NCBI GenBank assembly: GCA_017424085.1
Contig: JAFPBP010000237.1
Span: forward strand, 1 to 18,018
Reading direction: 5' to 3'
DNA: 18,018 nt
Source of the DNA: Clostridia bacterium
GTDB lineage: Bacteria > Bacillota > Clostridia > Oscillospirales > UBA644
Shown here: positions 8,009-16,223 of the stretch, piece by piece
Numbering within the stretch: the stretch's first letter is position 1
Layout of the letters: every line of letters starts with the position of its first letter
The notes under the pieces: generated by a model
What the model saw: only the letters and a program-made list of their open reading frames with translations
The model's database searches: none
Told to the model about the DNA's origin: nothing
Translations under genes and position numbers: made by a program

Positions 8009-8608
8009 TCATTCAAAGGCGCGGACGCGCAGGGGGATGCCAAGCCTGTCGGAGACCTCTTGGCAAGCGGCGATCTCATCTTGTGTCAGAGGCTGATCCA
8101 CCACGGAAAAGCAAACGGTGGGAACGAACTCCTTGCAGGATACTGCGAACGCCAGAACTGCGTCGAAGGCGTTACTGTAAACGGGAGCACAGATCTCATC
8201 GTATCGCGCGGCGTTGGGGGCGTTGAGGCTGATCGACACAACGTCCACAAGCCCACGAAGCTGAGGCGCCAAGGATTGCCCCGAAATCAGATCGCCGTGG
8301 CCGTTGGTATTGATCCGAATGGGAAGGGTGCAATGAGCGCGGATGCGGCGACAAAGCTCCAGAACCACGTCGTAACGCATCAGGGGCTCCCCGTAGCCGC
8401 AAAAGACGATCTCCTCGGTCTCGGGAAGAAGCTCCTGCAAAAGAGCATTCCAAAGCTCATCCGCCGTGGGCTCGGAGGTCAGCCACAAAACGTCGCTGTC
8501 CCCCACGGTATCGTGCCCGTTTCGGATGCAGAAGGAGCAGGCGTTCGTACAACGATTGGTAACGTTCAGATACAACCCTTTCCCGAAATGATATGCAAGA
8601 TTAGACAA
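8009..8608 (-). CDS. Radical SAM protein of the TatD-associated type
   Basis: At 199 residues it is a short radical SAM enzyme. It has the 4Fe-4S motif CxxxCxxC at Cys20, Cys24 and Cys27 (in NRCTNACSFCIRNG), GYGEP at 71-75 for SAM binding, NTNGHG at 100-105, and VSISLNAP. From memory of the family, the combination of an N-terminal LYLNVTNRCTN, CIRN, VVDVVSISLNAPNA-like segment and a PLRVR ending matches the TatD-associated radical SAM family, whose reaction is unknown. No TatD gene is in this window. The TTG start at 8608 has GGAGG 7 nt upstream, inside the last codons of the preceding gene. Only 2 nt separate the genes, so they are probably translationally coupled. Function unassigned. Confidence 0.88.
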   Translation of the reverse strand: MSNLAYHFGKGLYLNVTNRCTNACSFCIRNGHDTVGDSDVLWLTSEPTADELWNALLQELLPETEEIVFCGYGEPLMRYDVVLELCRRIRAHCTLPIRINTNGHGDLISGQSLAPQLRGLVDVVSISLNAPNAARYDEICAPVYSNAFDAVLAFAVSCKEFVPTVCFSVVDQPLTQDEIAACQEVSDRLGIPLRVRAFE

Positions 8609-8610
8609 GA

Positions 8611-9243
8611 TTATTCCTCCCCCTCCGAAGCCTCCAATGCGATCATGGAGCGCAGTGTATCGCAGGCGATTTTATAATTATTCTTTGCAGAACCGAGGGC
8701 AGACGCCCAGGTATCGTCAAAGATCCGAAGGGAAACGTAGACGTTGCTTCCGTCAAACAGTTCAAAGCCTTCGGTCTGAGCCGCAAAGGCGGAATCGGAA
8801 ACCACCCAGGCATAGCCGTCTCCGTCCAGATCATCGGAGAACTCGGTGAGAGGCTGAATAAAGCCGTTCTGATACAAATAACTGATCCCTTCCGCATCGC
8901 CGAACAGAAGCATGACCTCGCCTGCGTGCACGGCGTTCATATACTGAGCACGCATGGAGGGATCGGTATTGACCCCCACCTTCAGCCCCGTCACGGCAAC
9001 GGTGATCTCACCGTCCCCGTTGGTATCGCCGCAATGCTTCGCAACGGCAGACTTCAGCCAATCCAACTGCTCGTTGTAGATGCGGGAGGAGCCGCTGACG
9101 TAGTAGACCTGAATATCAAATTGAGGCTTGGTGGCACAGCTGTACAGGCAGATCAGAATCGTTGCCAGCAGGAACAGCCCCACCAGAATATGAAATTTGT
9201 AATGATACCAGATATTTTGGGCTTTTGATTGGAAATCGGACAT
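8611..9243 (-). CDS. Membrane-anchored protein with two EF-hand-like loops
   Basis: This is a 210-residue protein of unknown function. A short cytoplasmic start with aromatic and basic residues (IWYHYKFH, 11-18) leads into one transmembrane helix at about 19-36, and the rest should be outside the membrane. Two loops resemble calcium-binding EF-hand or dockerin loops: D73-T-N75-G-D77-G-E-I and D138-L-D140-G-D142-G-Y. The segment from 108 to 134 (GEVMLLFGDAEGISYLYQNGFIQPL) loosely recalls extracellular solute-binding proteins, but that is only an impression. ATG at 9243 has AAAGG upstream. It lies 38 nt after greA and 2 nt before the radical SAM gene, so it is cotranscribed with both. The role is unknown; a Ca-dependent envelope protein is a guess. 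Confidence 0.82.
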   Translation of the reverse strand: MSDFQSKAQNIWYHYKFHILVGLFLLATILICLYSCATKPQFDIQVYYVSGSSRIYNEQLDWLKSAVAKHCGDTNGDGEITVAVTGLKVGVNTDPSMRAQYMNAVHAGEVMLLFGDAEGISYLYQNGFIQPLTEFSDDLDGDGYAWVVSDSAFAAQTEGFELFDGSNVYVSLRIFDDTWASALGSAKNNYKIACDTLRSMIALEASEGEE

Positions 9244-9281
9244 GGATATCAGCCTTTCAGGGAAGCAAGGAAATGAATCTC

Positions 9282-9761
9282 TTATTCGGAAAGAACGATG
9301 GCAAGAATCTTATAGGTGTATTCACCGCCGGGCGCAGAAACAACCACGGTATCGCCGACGCGATGACCGAGCAGGGTTTTCCCGACGGGGCTCTGATCGG
9401 AGATCTTATTTTCGGCGGGGTTGGATTCGGTCATACCGACGATAGAATATTCAACCTCTTCGTCGAACTCATAGTCCAACAGACGGACCGTGGAGCCGAT
9501 ATGAACAAGATCGTTCTTCATCTCGCTGTTATCCACGACCTGAACCAGCTTCAGCTGCTCTTCCAGAGTACGGATGCGAGCCTCCACCATAGCGGATTCT
9601 TCGCAAGCGGCATCATATTCACTGTTTTCGGAAAGGTCACCGAAGCCGCGGGCTTCCTTGATGCGTTCCGCAACCTCGCCGCGCTTGGTGGCTTTCAGAT
9701 AATGAAGTTCTTCTTCCAGTTTGGTAAGACCCTCCCGGGTCAGAAAAATGGGCTGAGACAT
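9282..9761 (-). CDS. greA: Transcription elongation factor GreA
   Basis: GreA enters the secondary channel of RNA polymerase and stimulates cleavage of backtracked RNA. At 159 residues it is full length. The N-terminal antiparallel coiled coil (about 9-76) has at its tip GDLSENSEY, with the acidic Asp42 and Glu45 that act in the polymerase active site. The C-terminal FKBP-like domain contains SIVGMTESNP and the ending GDTVVVSAPGG. The ATG at 9761 has an excellent AAAGGAGAT ribosome binding site. The gene follows the intact S41 peptidase by 45 nt and precedes the EF-hand-like membrane protein by 38 nt. No terminator is visible on either side, so it probably sits within the long division/envelope transcript. 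Confidence 0.97.
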   Translation of the reverse strand: MSQPIFLTREGLTKLEEELHYLKATKRGEVAERIKEARGFGDLSENSEYDAACEESAMVEARIRTLEEQLKLVQVVDNSEMKNDLVHIGSTVRLLDYEFDEEVEYSIVGMTESNPAENKISDQSPVGKTLLGHRVGDTVVVSAPGGEYTYKILAIVLSE

Positions 9762-9806
9762 GAGTTTATCTCCTTTATTTATAATAAATTGGTTTCGATG
9801 ACAGAT

Positions 9807-10994
9807 TTATTGAGCAAGGCCGGAAAGATATTCCAAAGCGCCCTGCAGTTGGGGATCGTTGGTTTCATTCAAAGAATAAAAATACTTCGTCTGAGCATCA
9901 TCCAGAGCGATTTCAACGTCGGGAGCAAGACCGACACCGTGATAATAGTTTCGACCTGCGGTCAGATAATAGAAGGAGGTCACTTTCACCGCAGAACCGT
10001 CGGAGAGGCGGTAAGTGGTCTGACCGATGCCTTTCCCGAAGGAGCGGGTTCCCATCAGCTTGGAGCCGTTCAGGTCCCGAAGCGAAGACGCCATCAATTC
10101 GCTGGCGCTGGCAGACTCCCCGTTGATCAGAACGACCATGGGCGCAGTGGTCTTGGAATCGACCTTGGCATGGTGGATCTCTTCGGAATCCTTAAACTTG
10201 AGCACGACAAGCTCCTCACCCTTTGAGACGAGAAGATCCAGAATGTGCTCAACGGAATGCAGACTTCCGCCCAGATTATTACGAAGATCGAACACGAAGC
10301 TCTTTGCACCCGCTTCCAGCAGGGCATTCAGAGCATCCTCAAACTCCTGCGCAGAATTCCCCACAAAGGAGTGGATGCGAATAAAGCCGACCGTTCCGAT
10401 CATGCGCCAATCAACGTACCGTTGAACGAACCTCTGAGAGGTCACGGAAATGTCTTTGACCGAAGACTCTCCTCCCCCGCTGTCCCGTTGAACGGTCAGG
10501 GTCATGGTCTCCCCTTCGGAGATCCCCATTTCGGTGTAAACCTCCTCGTAATTGCGCCCTGCAACGGAACGCCCGTTCAGGGATACGATCAGGTCACCCG
10601 GAAGGATCCCCGCCTTCTCTGCGGGAGAATTTCCAAGGACGCGATAAACAAAAATACCGTCACCGATGGGCTCGGTCGCCTGAATGGACACCCCGATTCC
10701 GGTGAAATTTCCCGCATTGGAGGACTCATGAGCCTCAAACTCTTCTTTGGTCCAGAACTCACGGTAGTCGTCATCCAGAGCGGAAAGATACCCGTTTGCC
10801 GCATTCTTTTCGGCTTCGGCGCGGTCAAACTCAAAAATGGCATTATCATCAATGACATCCTGCAGCTCTTTCATGGTTGTAAAGAAGGGATCATCATCCT
10901 TATCAAGAACAACGAGAAAGACATAGCACGTGGCGGCGCAGGTAATAATTGCGGTAAAAACAACCGACAGGATCAGATCAAGATTCTTTTTCAA
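9807..10994 (-). CDS. S41 family C-terminal processing peptidase with intact Ser-Lys dyad
   Basis: This is a Ctp/Prc-type serine protease, anchored by one helix (about 5-30) with its domains outside the membrane. A PDZ domain covers about 95-175 (GIGVSI, then PAEKAGILPGDLIVSLNG). The S41 domain follows, with DLRNNLGG (236-243), NGESASASE carrying Ser296, and SFGKG carrying Lys321. The Ser-Lys spacing of 25 matches known Ctp enzymes. I start at TTG 10994 (395 residues, MKKNLD), 10 nt after GGAGG (11005-11009); an in-frame TTG at 11024 lacks as good a site. It follows the second S41 homologue by 78 nt. Likely roles are trimming or degrading envelope proteins, perhaps the peptidoglycan factors encoded upstream. 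Confidence 0.93.
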   Translation of the reverse strand: MKKNLDLILSVVFTAIITCAATCYVFLVVLDKDDDPFFTTMKELQDVIDDNAIFEFDRAEAEKNAANGYLSALDDDYREFWTKEEFEAHESSNAGNFTGIGVSIQATEPIGDGIFVYRVLGNSPAEKAGILPGDLIVSLNGRSVAGRNYEEVYTEMGISEGETMTLTVQRDSGGGESSVKDISVTSQRFVQRYVDWRMIGTVGFIRIHSFVGNSAQEFEDALNALLEAGAKSFVFDLRNNLGGSLHSVEHILDLLVSKGEELVVLKFKDSEEIHHAKVDSKTTAPMVVLINGESASASELMASSLRDLNGSKLMGTRSFGKGIGQTTYRLSDGSAVKVTSFYYLTAGRNYYHGVGLAPDVEIALDDAQTKYFYSLNETNDPQLQGALEYLSGLAQ

Positions 10995-11072
10995 AGGTGT
11001 ATATCCTCCGACAGACAAAAGCAATCGATCCGACCTTCCACAGAAGACCGAATCGAAACCGAGAAATCAAAT

Positions 11073-12287
11073 TCAGGAAGTTCCGAGTTGCGCACGCAGC
11101 TGCTGAAGGGCAGTGGAAAGCTGCGTATCCTCCGAAAGGGACAAATTCAGAATATCCTCCACGCTGATCTGAGACAGAGGAACGGAAAGATTGGGCAGAA
11201 TCCCTTGCCCATTAAAATATGTCCCGTTGGGAGTGATATATTCGTAAGTAGAAATATGGATCGCTGTACCGTCGGACAGAGGAATATCCCGCTGACCAAC
11301 GCCCTTTCCGCGAGAAACGGTACCGACGACGGAGGTGCCTGTATCCTGAAGAGCAGACACAAAAACCTCAGCCACATCCGAGGTTGCAGCATTCTGAAGG
11401 AGAATGATCGATTCGGACATATGAGCCTCATCGGAATAATGAGAAGTTACCGTACCTCCGTCGGTCATATCGGAAATCGTGCACATGATGCCCGACGGCA
11501 TAACCGAATCAAGGACGGAAAGCATAGCTTCAAAGCTGCCGCCGCCGTTGGCACGCAGGTCCAGAACGATGCCGCGGGCTCCGGACAAACGAAGAGCCTC
11601 CAGCGCGGCAGAAAACTCGGCGGGAGTAGAAAGATCAAAGTCGGCAAGATAAATATAGCCGATTCCCGATTCCAGAAGCTTATAGCGAACGGTAAAGGGT
11701 TCAAAGCGAGCGCGACGAACGCTGACGGACAGAGTTTCATCGCCACGACGAAGCGTCAGAACCACCTGAGAATTCTCAACCCCGAAAAGGGAGGAAACCG
11801 CATTGCGATATCCGAGCTTGGTCACGTCGTTTCCGTTGATCGAAAGGATCAGATCCCCCTTGCGGAGACCCGACTCCTGCGCGGGAGAATTGTTCTGAAC
11901 GTATTCCACAAGAACCGTTCCCGTCTTTTTGTCATAAGCGGCACGGATCCCGATCCCGAAGCCCTCAGCCTCGGTAATATTGGAGGACAAACGATAGTCG
12001 GTCTCGTCGAGATAATAAGAGAACTCGTCCCCCAGCCCCTCCAGATAGCCTTCGATGATGCAATCCAGGATCGTATCGTTCCCCGTGATGGGATCGATGG
12101 AAAGAATGAAGTTCTTGTCAACCAACTCGTCAACCTTGTTCAGCTTATTGTAAAGCTGCTGATTTCGGCTCAGGTTGTCCACCTTTCCGCTGACGTAGAA
12201 ATACGTTGCGACTGCGGTAAGGATGATCGCCGTTACGAGAAGAAAAAAGACGGTTCCGTAACGAACACCTTTCACGGTTTTTTTCAT
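11073..12287 (-). CDS. S41 peptidase homologue lacking the catalytic serine
   Basis: The 404-residue protein has the same layout as the next gene: one helix at about 10-31, a PDZ domain at about 107-183 (GFGIGIRA, PAQESGLRKGDLILSINGNDV), then an S41 domain with LDLRANGGGS (242-251). The serine motif, normally of the SASASE type, reads ATSDVAE here: Asp304 takes the place of the nucleophile. The Lys (SRGKG, Lys328) is kept. Ser303 is adjacent but one residue out of register. If the alignment is right, this is a pseudoprotease that could bind substrates or partner the active paralogue. The ATG at 12287 (MKKTVK) has AAGGTGAT upstream; an in-frame start at 12308 would overlap the M23 gene stop. 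It follows that gene by 17 nt. Confidence 0.88.
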   Translation of the reverse strand: MKKTVKGVRYGTVFFLLVTAIILTAVATYFYVSGKVDNLSRNQQLYNKLNKVDELVDKNFILSIDPITGNDTILDCIIEGYLEGLGDEFSYYLDETDYRLSSNITEAEGFGIGIRAAYDKKTGTVLVEYVQNNSPAQESGLRKGDLILSINGNDVTKLGYRNAVSSLFGVENSQVVLTLRRGDETLSVSVRRARFEPFTVRYKLLESGIGYIYLADFDLSTPAEFSAALEALRLSGARGIVLDLRANGGGSFEAMLSVLDSVMPSGIMCTISDMTDGGTVTSHYSDEAHMSESIILLQNAATSDVAEVFVSALQDTGTSVVGTVSRGKGVGQRDIPLSDGTAIHISTYEYITPNGTYFNGQGILPNLSVPLSQISVEDILNLSLSEDTQLSTALQQLRAQLGTS

Positions 12288-12304
12288 AAGAATCACCTTC
12301 GGGA

Positions 12305-13477
12305 TCAATAGGGATTTTTAATATAATTCGCAGGATTCACGGCTTTGCCCTGATAGTAGATACGGAAGTCGAGATGATATCCCGTGGAGTTACCGGTCGT
12401 TCCCACGTAGCCGATCACCTGACCCTGAGAAACCATCTGCCCCGCCTTAACGATGGGACGGCTGTTCATATGGTTATAGTAGGTGTAATAAGTACCGCCG
12501 TGATCGATGCAGACCTGCCAGCCGCCGCCCGTGGTAACCCACTTGGCGGACTTTACCTTGCCCGACTTGGAGGCGTAGATGGGAGTCCCCTTGGGTGCGG
12601 CGATGTCAATCCCGTAATGGTACTGACGCTTTCCGCGCAGGGTACGCCAACCGTAACCGGAGGAAACGTAATTGTAGCTTGCCTTGGCAACGGGCCAGAT
12701 CCATTTACTGTCGTCATATTTCACGTCGGAATCGGCACCGGCAAGCTCTTTCTCGATCCAGTCGTTCAGCTCTTCCTCCTGCTTGTGCGCCATATCCTGC
12801 TGCTTTTCCAGGAGAGCCTCGTTGGACGTTATAGTCTTGATGATTGCGGAGATCTGCGAGCTCTTCGCATCGACCTCGCTCTTTCGAGCCTTGAGAACGT
12901 TGCGGGCTTCCTTCGCTTCGACCTTGCGAACCTCGATCTCAGCCTGCGCTTCGCGGATAGACGCCATGCTTGCCAAGATCTTATCAAGAAGCTCCCGCTC
13001 ATAAAGAGCGACCTGCTTTACGTAATCCAAACGAAGAAGGAACTCCGAAAAGGATCCCGCCCCCAGCAGGACCTCGAGATAGGTCGTGGTACCGCTTTCA
13101 TAGGAGGCTCGGGCCTGAGCACGGAACTTATCTATGTTTTTATCATACTCCTCCTGCGCAGATGCACATCGGGCATCCAGGGCGGCGATCTCGGCGTCAA
13201 GCTCGGCGATCACCTGATCGTAGGCGGAGATCTCAGATTCCAGCTCCCCGATCTGCTGCTCCAGAAGCTGCTTCTGCTCCACGTAGGAGTCCTTCTGTGC
13301 CTCCAGCTTCTTCAGTTCCGCCTCAAGAAGCTTATACTTCTCCTGATACTCCTTGATCATGTCCTTTGCCTCGTCGATGGACGAGGGGGCAGCAGACAAA
13401 ACGGGAGAAAAGAGAGAAGGAAGCAATCCGATGGAAAGAACGGCAACGAGAAGCAGGGAAAGAACTTTTTTTGTCAT
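12305..13477 (-). CDS. Coiled-coil M23 peptidoglycan hydrolase or activator (EnvC-like)
   Basis: The 390-residue exported protein has a signal peptide (about 1-30, basic start, hydrophobic core, SAA before PSS). A long coiled coil at about 33-245 is interrupted near 125-150. An M23/LytM domain covers 258-386. This is the domain plan of EnvC-type proteins controlled by FtsEX, and ftsE-ftsX lie directly upstream. Zinc-site residues seen are His287 and Asp291 in HYGID, His336 in YNHMNS, and His368. The next expected ligand, in HxH, is Asp370 (HLDFRI), so metal binding is altered and activity is uncertain. It may be a weak or unusual hydrolase, or an EnvC-like activator without activity. ATG has AAGGTGG upstream, and the gap to ftsX is 30 nt. 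Confidence 0.92.
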   Translation of the reverse strand: MTKKVLSLLLVAVLSIGLLPSLFSPVLSAAPSSIDEAKDMIKEYQEKYKLLEAELKKLEAQKDSYVEQKQLLEQQIGELESEISAYDQVIAELDAEIAALDARCASAQEEYDKNIDKFRAQARASYESGTTTYLEVLLGAGSFSEFLLRLDYVKQVALYERELLDKILASMASIREAQAEIEVRKVEAKEARNVLKARKSEVDAKSSQISAIIKTITSNEALLEKQQDMAHKQEEELNDWIEKELAGADSDVKYDDSKWIWPVAKASYNYVSSGYGWRTLRGKRQYHYGIDIAAPKGTPIYASKSGKVKSAKWVTTGGGWQVCIDHGGTYYTYYNHMNSRPIVKAGQMVSQGQVIGYVGTTGNSTGYHLDFRIYYQGKAVNPANYIKNPY

Positions 13478-13507
13478 AAAACCACCTTAGAGAGAAAAAC
13501 GAAACGA

Positions 13508-14383
13508 TCAGACCTTGAGGTATTTCTTTACGGGATACACCGAACCAACGATACCGACGATTCCTCCGCAGATCAGGAAGAAGGGGATCCAGAACCCGAT
13601 CTCGGAAACGAAGGACAGCGGAGTGAAGATTTCGGAAAGGATGGGATAAAGAACGGCGTTATACACGTAAAGCTGAATGAAAAACGAAATGGCACCCGAG
13701 ATCAGACCGATGATCATACCTTCGATAAAATACGGCATCTGGATGAAAAAGTCGGTTGCACCCACGTATTTCATAATATTGATCTCCAGACGGCGGGCAT
13801 AGACCGAGAGCTTGACCGAGTTCGTGATAATAAACATGGAAACCACGAGGAACAACAGGATCACCCAGATCGACAGGAACAAAAGGATCTGCTTCACGCG
13901 AAGGATCCCTTCCACCACGTCGCGGCGTTCCCGGATATCGCCGACGCCGTCCAGCTTCTGAATCTCATACAGAGTCTGGTCATACTTGGAGATGTCGAGA
14001 ATTTCAAAGATCAGGGATGCACGGAAGATTTCGGGGTCAAGCGCCTCCTCCATTCCCGTATCGGAACCGATGGATTCCATGTAATTCTCCATCGCCTGCT
14101 CCTTGGTCTCGTAGGTAACGTCGCCGATATTCCCGATGGCAAGAAGCTTGTCCTTGAAAAGAACGATGTCAAGATCGGTCATATCCTCCTCGAGGAAAAC
14201 GGCGATGCGGCTCTCTCCGATCTCGTCCACGAAGGCGTTCATATTGCGGACCACCAAGGCGGAGCTTCCCAAGAGAGAAAGACAAATGGTCAGAACCGTA
14301 ACCGATGCTGCGGTCAGAAGCAGGTTGCGGAACAAATTGTGAAAGGCGCTTTTGATCAGAAACCAAAGGCTGTCAAGACTCAT
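13508..14383 (-). CDS. ftsX: Cell division protein FtsX
   Basis: FtsX is the membrane partner of the FtsE ATPase. It transmits ATP-driven movement across the membrane to peptidoglycan hydrolases or their activators during division. The protein has 291 residues and the expected four helices (about 21-45, 166-188, 220-244, 264-284), with a large extracytoplasmic loop between the first two. The loop is where coiled-coil partners dock. The conserved SVYARRLEINIMKYVGAT follows helix 2. I start at ATG 14383, with GGAGG 9 nt upstream and the family-like start MSLDSLWFLIKSAF. It overlaps the ftsE end by 11 nt, implying coupling. A longer in-frame reading to 14452 would run far into ftsE. Confidence 0.95.
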   Translation of the reverse strand: MSLDSLWFLIKSAFHNLFRNLLLTAASVTVLTICLSLLGSSALVVRNMNAFVDEIGESRIAVFLEEDMTDLDIVLFKDKLLAIGNIGDVTYETKEQAMENYMESIGSDTGMEEALDPEIFRASLIFEILDISKYDQTLYEIQKLDGVGDIRERRDVVEGILRVKQILLFLSIWVILLFLVVSMFIITNSVKLSVYARRLEINIMKYVGATDFFIQMPYFIEGMIIGLISGAISFFIQLYVYNAVLYPILSEIFTPLSFVSEIGFWIPFFLICGGIVGIVGSVYPVKKYLKV

Positions 14384-15083
14384 CCGATTCTGCCTCCGTT
14401 TCGTCATAATCAAACTCGTTTGCCGTATCGGTGACCACGCGACCCTTTTCAATGCGGATCACGCGCTGATCCATACGGTCAACAAGATGCTGCTCATGGG
14501 TGACGACCACGACGGTGATCCCCATACGGTTGATGCGCAAAAGCATCTCCATGATCTCCAAGGACAGAGAGGGGTCCACGTTCCCCGTAGGCTCGTCGGC
14601 AATAATCAACGTGGGATTATTGACGATAGCACGCGCCACGGCAACACGCTGCTGCTCACCGCCCGACAGCTGATCGGGATATGCCTTTGCTTTATGAGAC
14701 AACCCCACAAGCTCCATGGCACGGGCAACGCGACGCTTAATCTCCTTGCGGCGACGGCCCACGACCCGAAGGGAGAAGGCGATGTTATCGTATACGTTCA
14801 GATTTGGGATCAGGCGGAAATCCTGAAACACAATGCCGATTCTGCGGCGGTACTTGGGGATCTGACGGCGGCTCAGCTGCTTGGTATTCTGCCCGTCCAC
14901 GATCACGTCGCCGCGGGTGGGTACATCCTCGCAGGTCAACAAATGGACCATGGTAGACTTACCCGCACCGGAATTTCCCACGATAAAAACGAACTCTCCG
15001 TCCTCGATGCGAAGATTGATCTTCCGCAACGCGACGGTATCGCCCTTTTCGTACCGCTTGGAAACGTTGACAAACTGAATCAA
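14373..15083 (-). CDS. ftsE: Cell division ATP-binding protein FtsE
   Basis: The cytoplasmic ABC-type ATPase of the FtsEX complex, 236 residues. Motifs are complete: Walker A GNSGAGKST (36-44), Q-loop Gln87, signature LSGGEQQ (139-145), Walker B LIIADEP (159-165) and switch His196. The sequence around IGIVFQDFRLIPNLNVYDN is typical of FtsE, more than of general exporters. The start is TTG 15083, with GGAGG 8 nt upstream; no ATG fits better. The tail after about 222 is acidic (DYDETEAESDES) and encodes the ftsX start in another frame. It follows the CdaR/PucR-like regulator gene by 15 nt. Confidence 0.97.
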   Translation of the reverse strand: MIQFVNVSKRYEKGDTVALRKINLRIEDGEFVFIVGNSGAGKSTMVHLLTCEDVPTRGDVIVDGQNTKQLSRRQIPKYRRRIGIVFQDFRLIPNLNVYDNIAFSLRVVGRRRKEIKRRVARAMELVGLSHKAKAYPDQLSGGEQQRVAVARAIVNNPTLIIADEPTGNVDPSLSLEIMEMLLRINRMGITVVVVTHEQHLVDRMDQRVIRIEKGRVVTDTANEFDYDETEAESDES

Positions 15084-15098
15084 AATGGGGACCTCCGA

Positions 15099-16184
15099 TT
15101 AATACTTCGTCGGGTTGGATTCCAGATATTTACGAACCATCAAAGCCACCTTAAACACGATGGCATGGTCAAACTGCTTCAGATCCAGACCGGTCAGGCG
15201 GCGGATCTTTTCCAGACGATAGACAAGGGTATTACGGTGAACGAACAATTTCCGAGAGGTTTCGGACACGTTCAGATTGTTTTCAAAGAACTTCTGGATC
15301 GTAAAAAGAGTTTCGTGATCCAGGGATTCCACCGAGCCGCGCTTGAACACCTCAGCGAGGAACATATTGCACAGGGTGGTGGGTAAGTAATAGATCAGAC
15401 GGCCGATGCCCAGATTGGAGTAGCTCATAATGACGCGCTCCACGTCGAACACCTTGCCTACCTCGATAGCGACCTGCGCTTCCTTATAGGATCGGGACAG
15501 CTCGCGCATGCTGTTGACTACGGTACCGATGCCGACCACAGCACGGGTATAGAACTCGGAGTTCAGGGTATCCACGATGGAACGGGCAAGCTTTTCCAGA
15601 TCGCGGGGCTGAACCCCCGTCTTGACCTCCTTGACCAGGGCAATATCGTTATCGCCCACGTTGATCACAAAATCACGGGTCTTTTCGGGGAACAGATTCT
15701 GTACAATATCGTATGCGAAGACCTCGGTACGGTCCACGAGACGGATCAAAATGACCACACGGGGAACATCGCCGTTGAAATGCAATTCCTTGCTCTTGGG
15801 ATAGATATCGCCGGGCAGGATATTTTCAAGCATAACGTTCTTGACGAAGTTGGTCTTGTCATACTTTTCGTCATAGTAATCCTGCATTGCGCCAAAGGAA
15901 GCGGAGAGAACGCCGGACAAGGTATCCGCCGTAGCATCATTCCCCTTCACGAACACGTAACTGTCGTAGCGAACACGGCCGCCGATGACACGGTACGTAA
16001 AGCCGTTGATCACGGCAACGTCGGACATCGTGAAATATTCCGAGATATTCTCCTCCACGGTCTGCCCGATCATCGAAAGATCGCTGCAGGCGGTGATCGT
16101 ATGGGTTTCGTCCACAATTCCGATCACGCGATCGGTGAGATCCTGAGTTTTCTGGATCAGTTCCTGGTACATTTTGACAGCCAT
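15099..16184 (-). CDS. CdaR/PucR-type helix-turn-helix regulator
   Basis: The 361-residue protein is a likely DNA-binding regulator. The C-terminal region (about 295-350) matches the PucR-type HTH: FFENNLNVSETSRKLFVHRN, where VHRNT and YRLEKI are the typical recognition segment. The middle (about 140-260) resembles the degenerate GGDEF-like domain of CdaR regulators (VGIGTVV, SYKEAQVAIEVG). The N-terminal 130 residues would be the ligand-sensing part, of unknown ligand. ATG at 16184 has AGGATAGGGG just upstream. The gene heads the ftsE-ftsX-M23-S41 block, and a strong promoter precedes it. It might therefore control this block or itself; the sequence does not show its targets. It is cytoplasmic, with no helix for the membrane. 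Confidence 0.88.
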   Translation of the reverse strand: MAVKMYQELIQKTQDLTDRVIGIVDETHTITACSDLSMIGQTVEENISEYFTMSDVAVINGFTYRVIGGRVRYDSYVFVKGNDATADTLSGVLSASFGAMQDYYDEKYDKTNFVKNVMLENILPGDIYPKSKELHFNGDVPRVVILIRLVDRTEVFAYDIVQNLFPEKTRDFVINVGDNDIALVKEVKTGVQPRDLEKLARSIVDTLNSEFYTRAVVGIGTVVNSMRELSRSYKEAQVAIEVGKVFDVERVIMSYSNLGIGRLIYYLPTTLCNMFLAEVFKRGSVESLDHETLFTIQKFFENNLNVSETSRKLFVHRNTLVYRLEKIRRLTGLDLKQFDHAIVFKVALMVRKYLESNPTKY

Positions 16185-16223
16185 AATTTGCCCCTATCCT
16201 TTTTTCGGTTTCATCCGTAATCA

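Noticed and set aside
7978..8226. Plus-strand frame of 82 codons with GAGGAG before its ATG
   Set aside because: The binding site is plausible, but the product is Arg-rich, without a domain, and runs opposite the radical SAM gene end. The purine run is equally explained by the leader inverted repeat.
9762..9806. Promoter for greA (CTGTCA-17-TATAAA)
   Set aside because: The predicted start would fall inside the ribosome binding site, and the -35 is poor.
10245..12311. Long plus-strand open frame opposite both S41 genes
   Set aside because: The minus-strand frames have clear PDZ and S41 motifs. The plus frame has low-complexity, family-less sequence.
12374..14434. Long plus-strand open frame opposite the M23 protein and ftsX
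   Set aside because: It is a shadow of genes with clear motifs on the minus strand. The same applies to the frames at 1287-2630 and 2792-4015.
13508..14452. Longer ftsX beginning at 14452
   Set aside because: The extra 23 residues lie within ftsE in another frame and have no family match. ATG 14383 has a ribosome binding site and the typical start.
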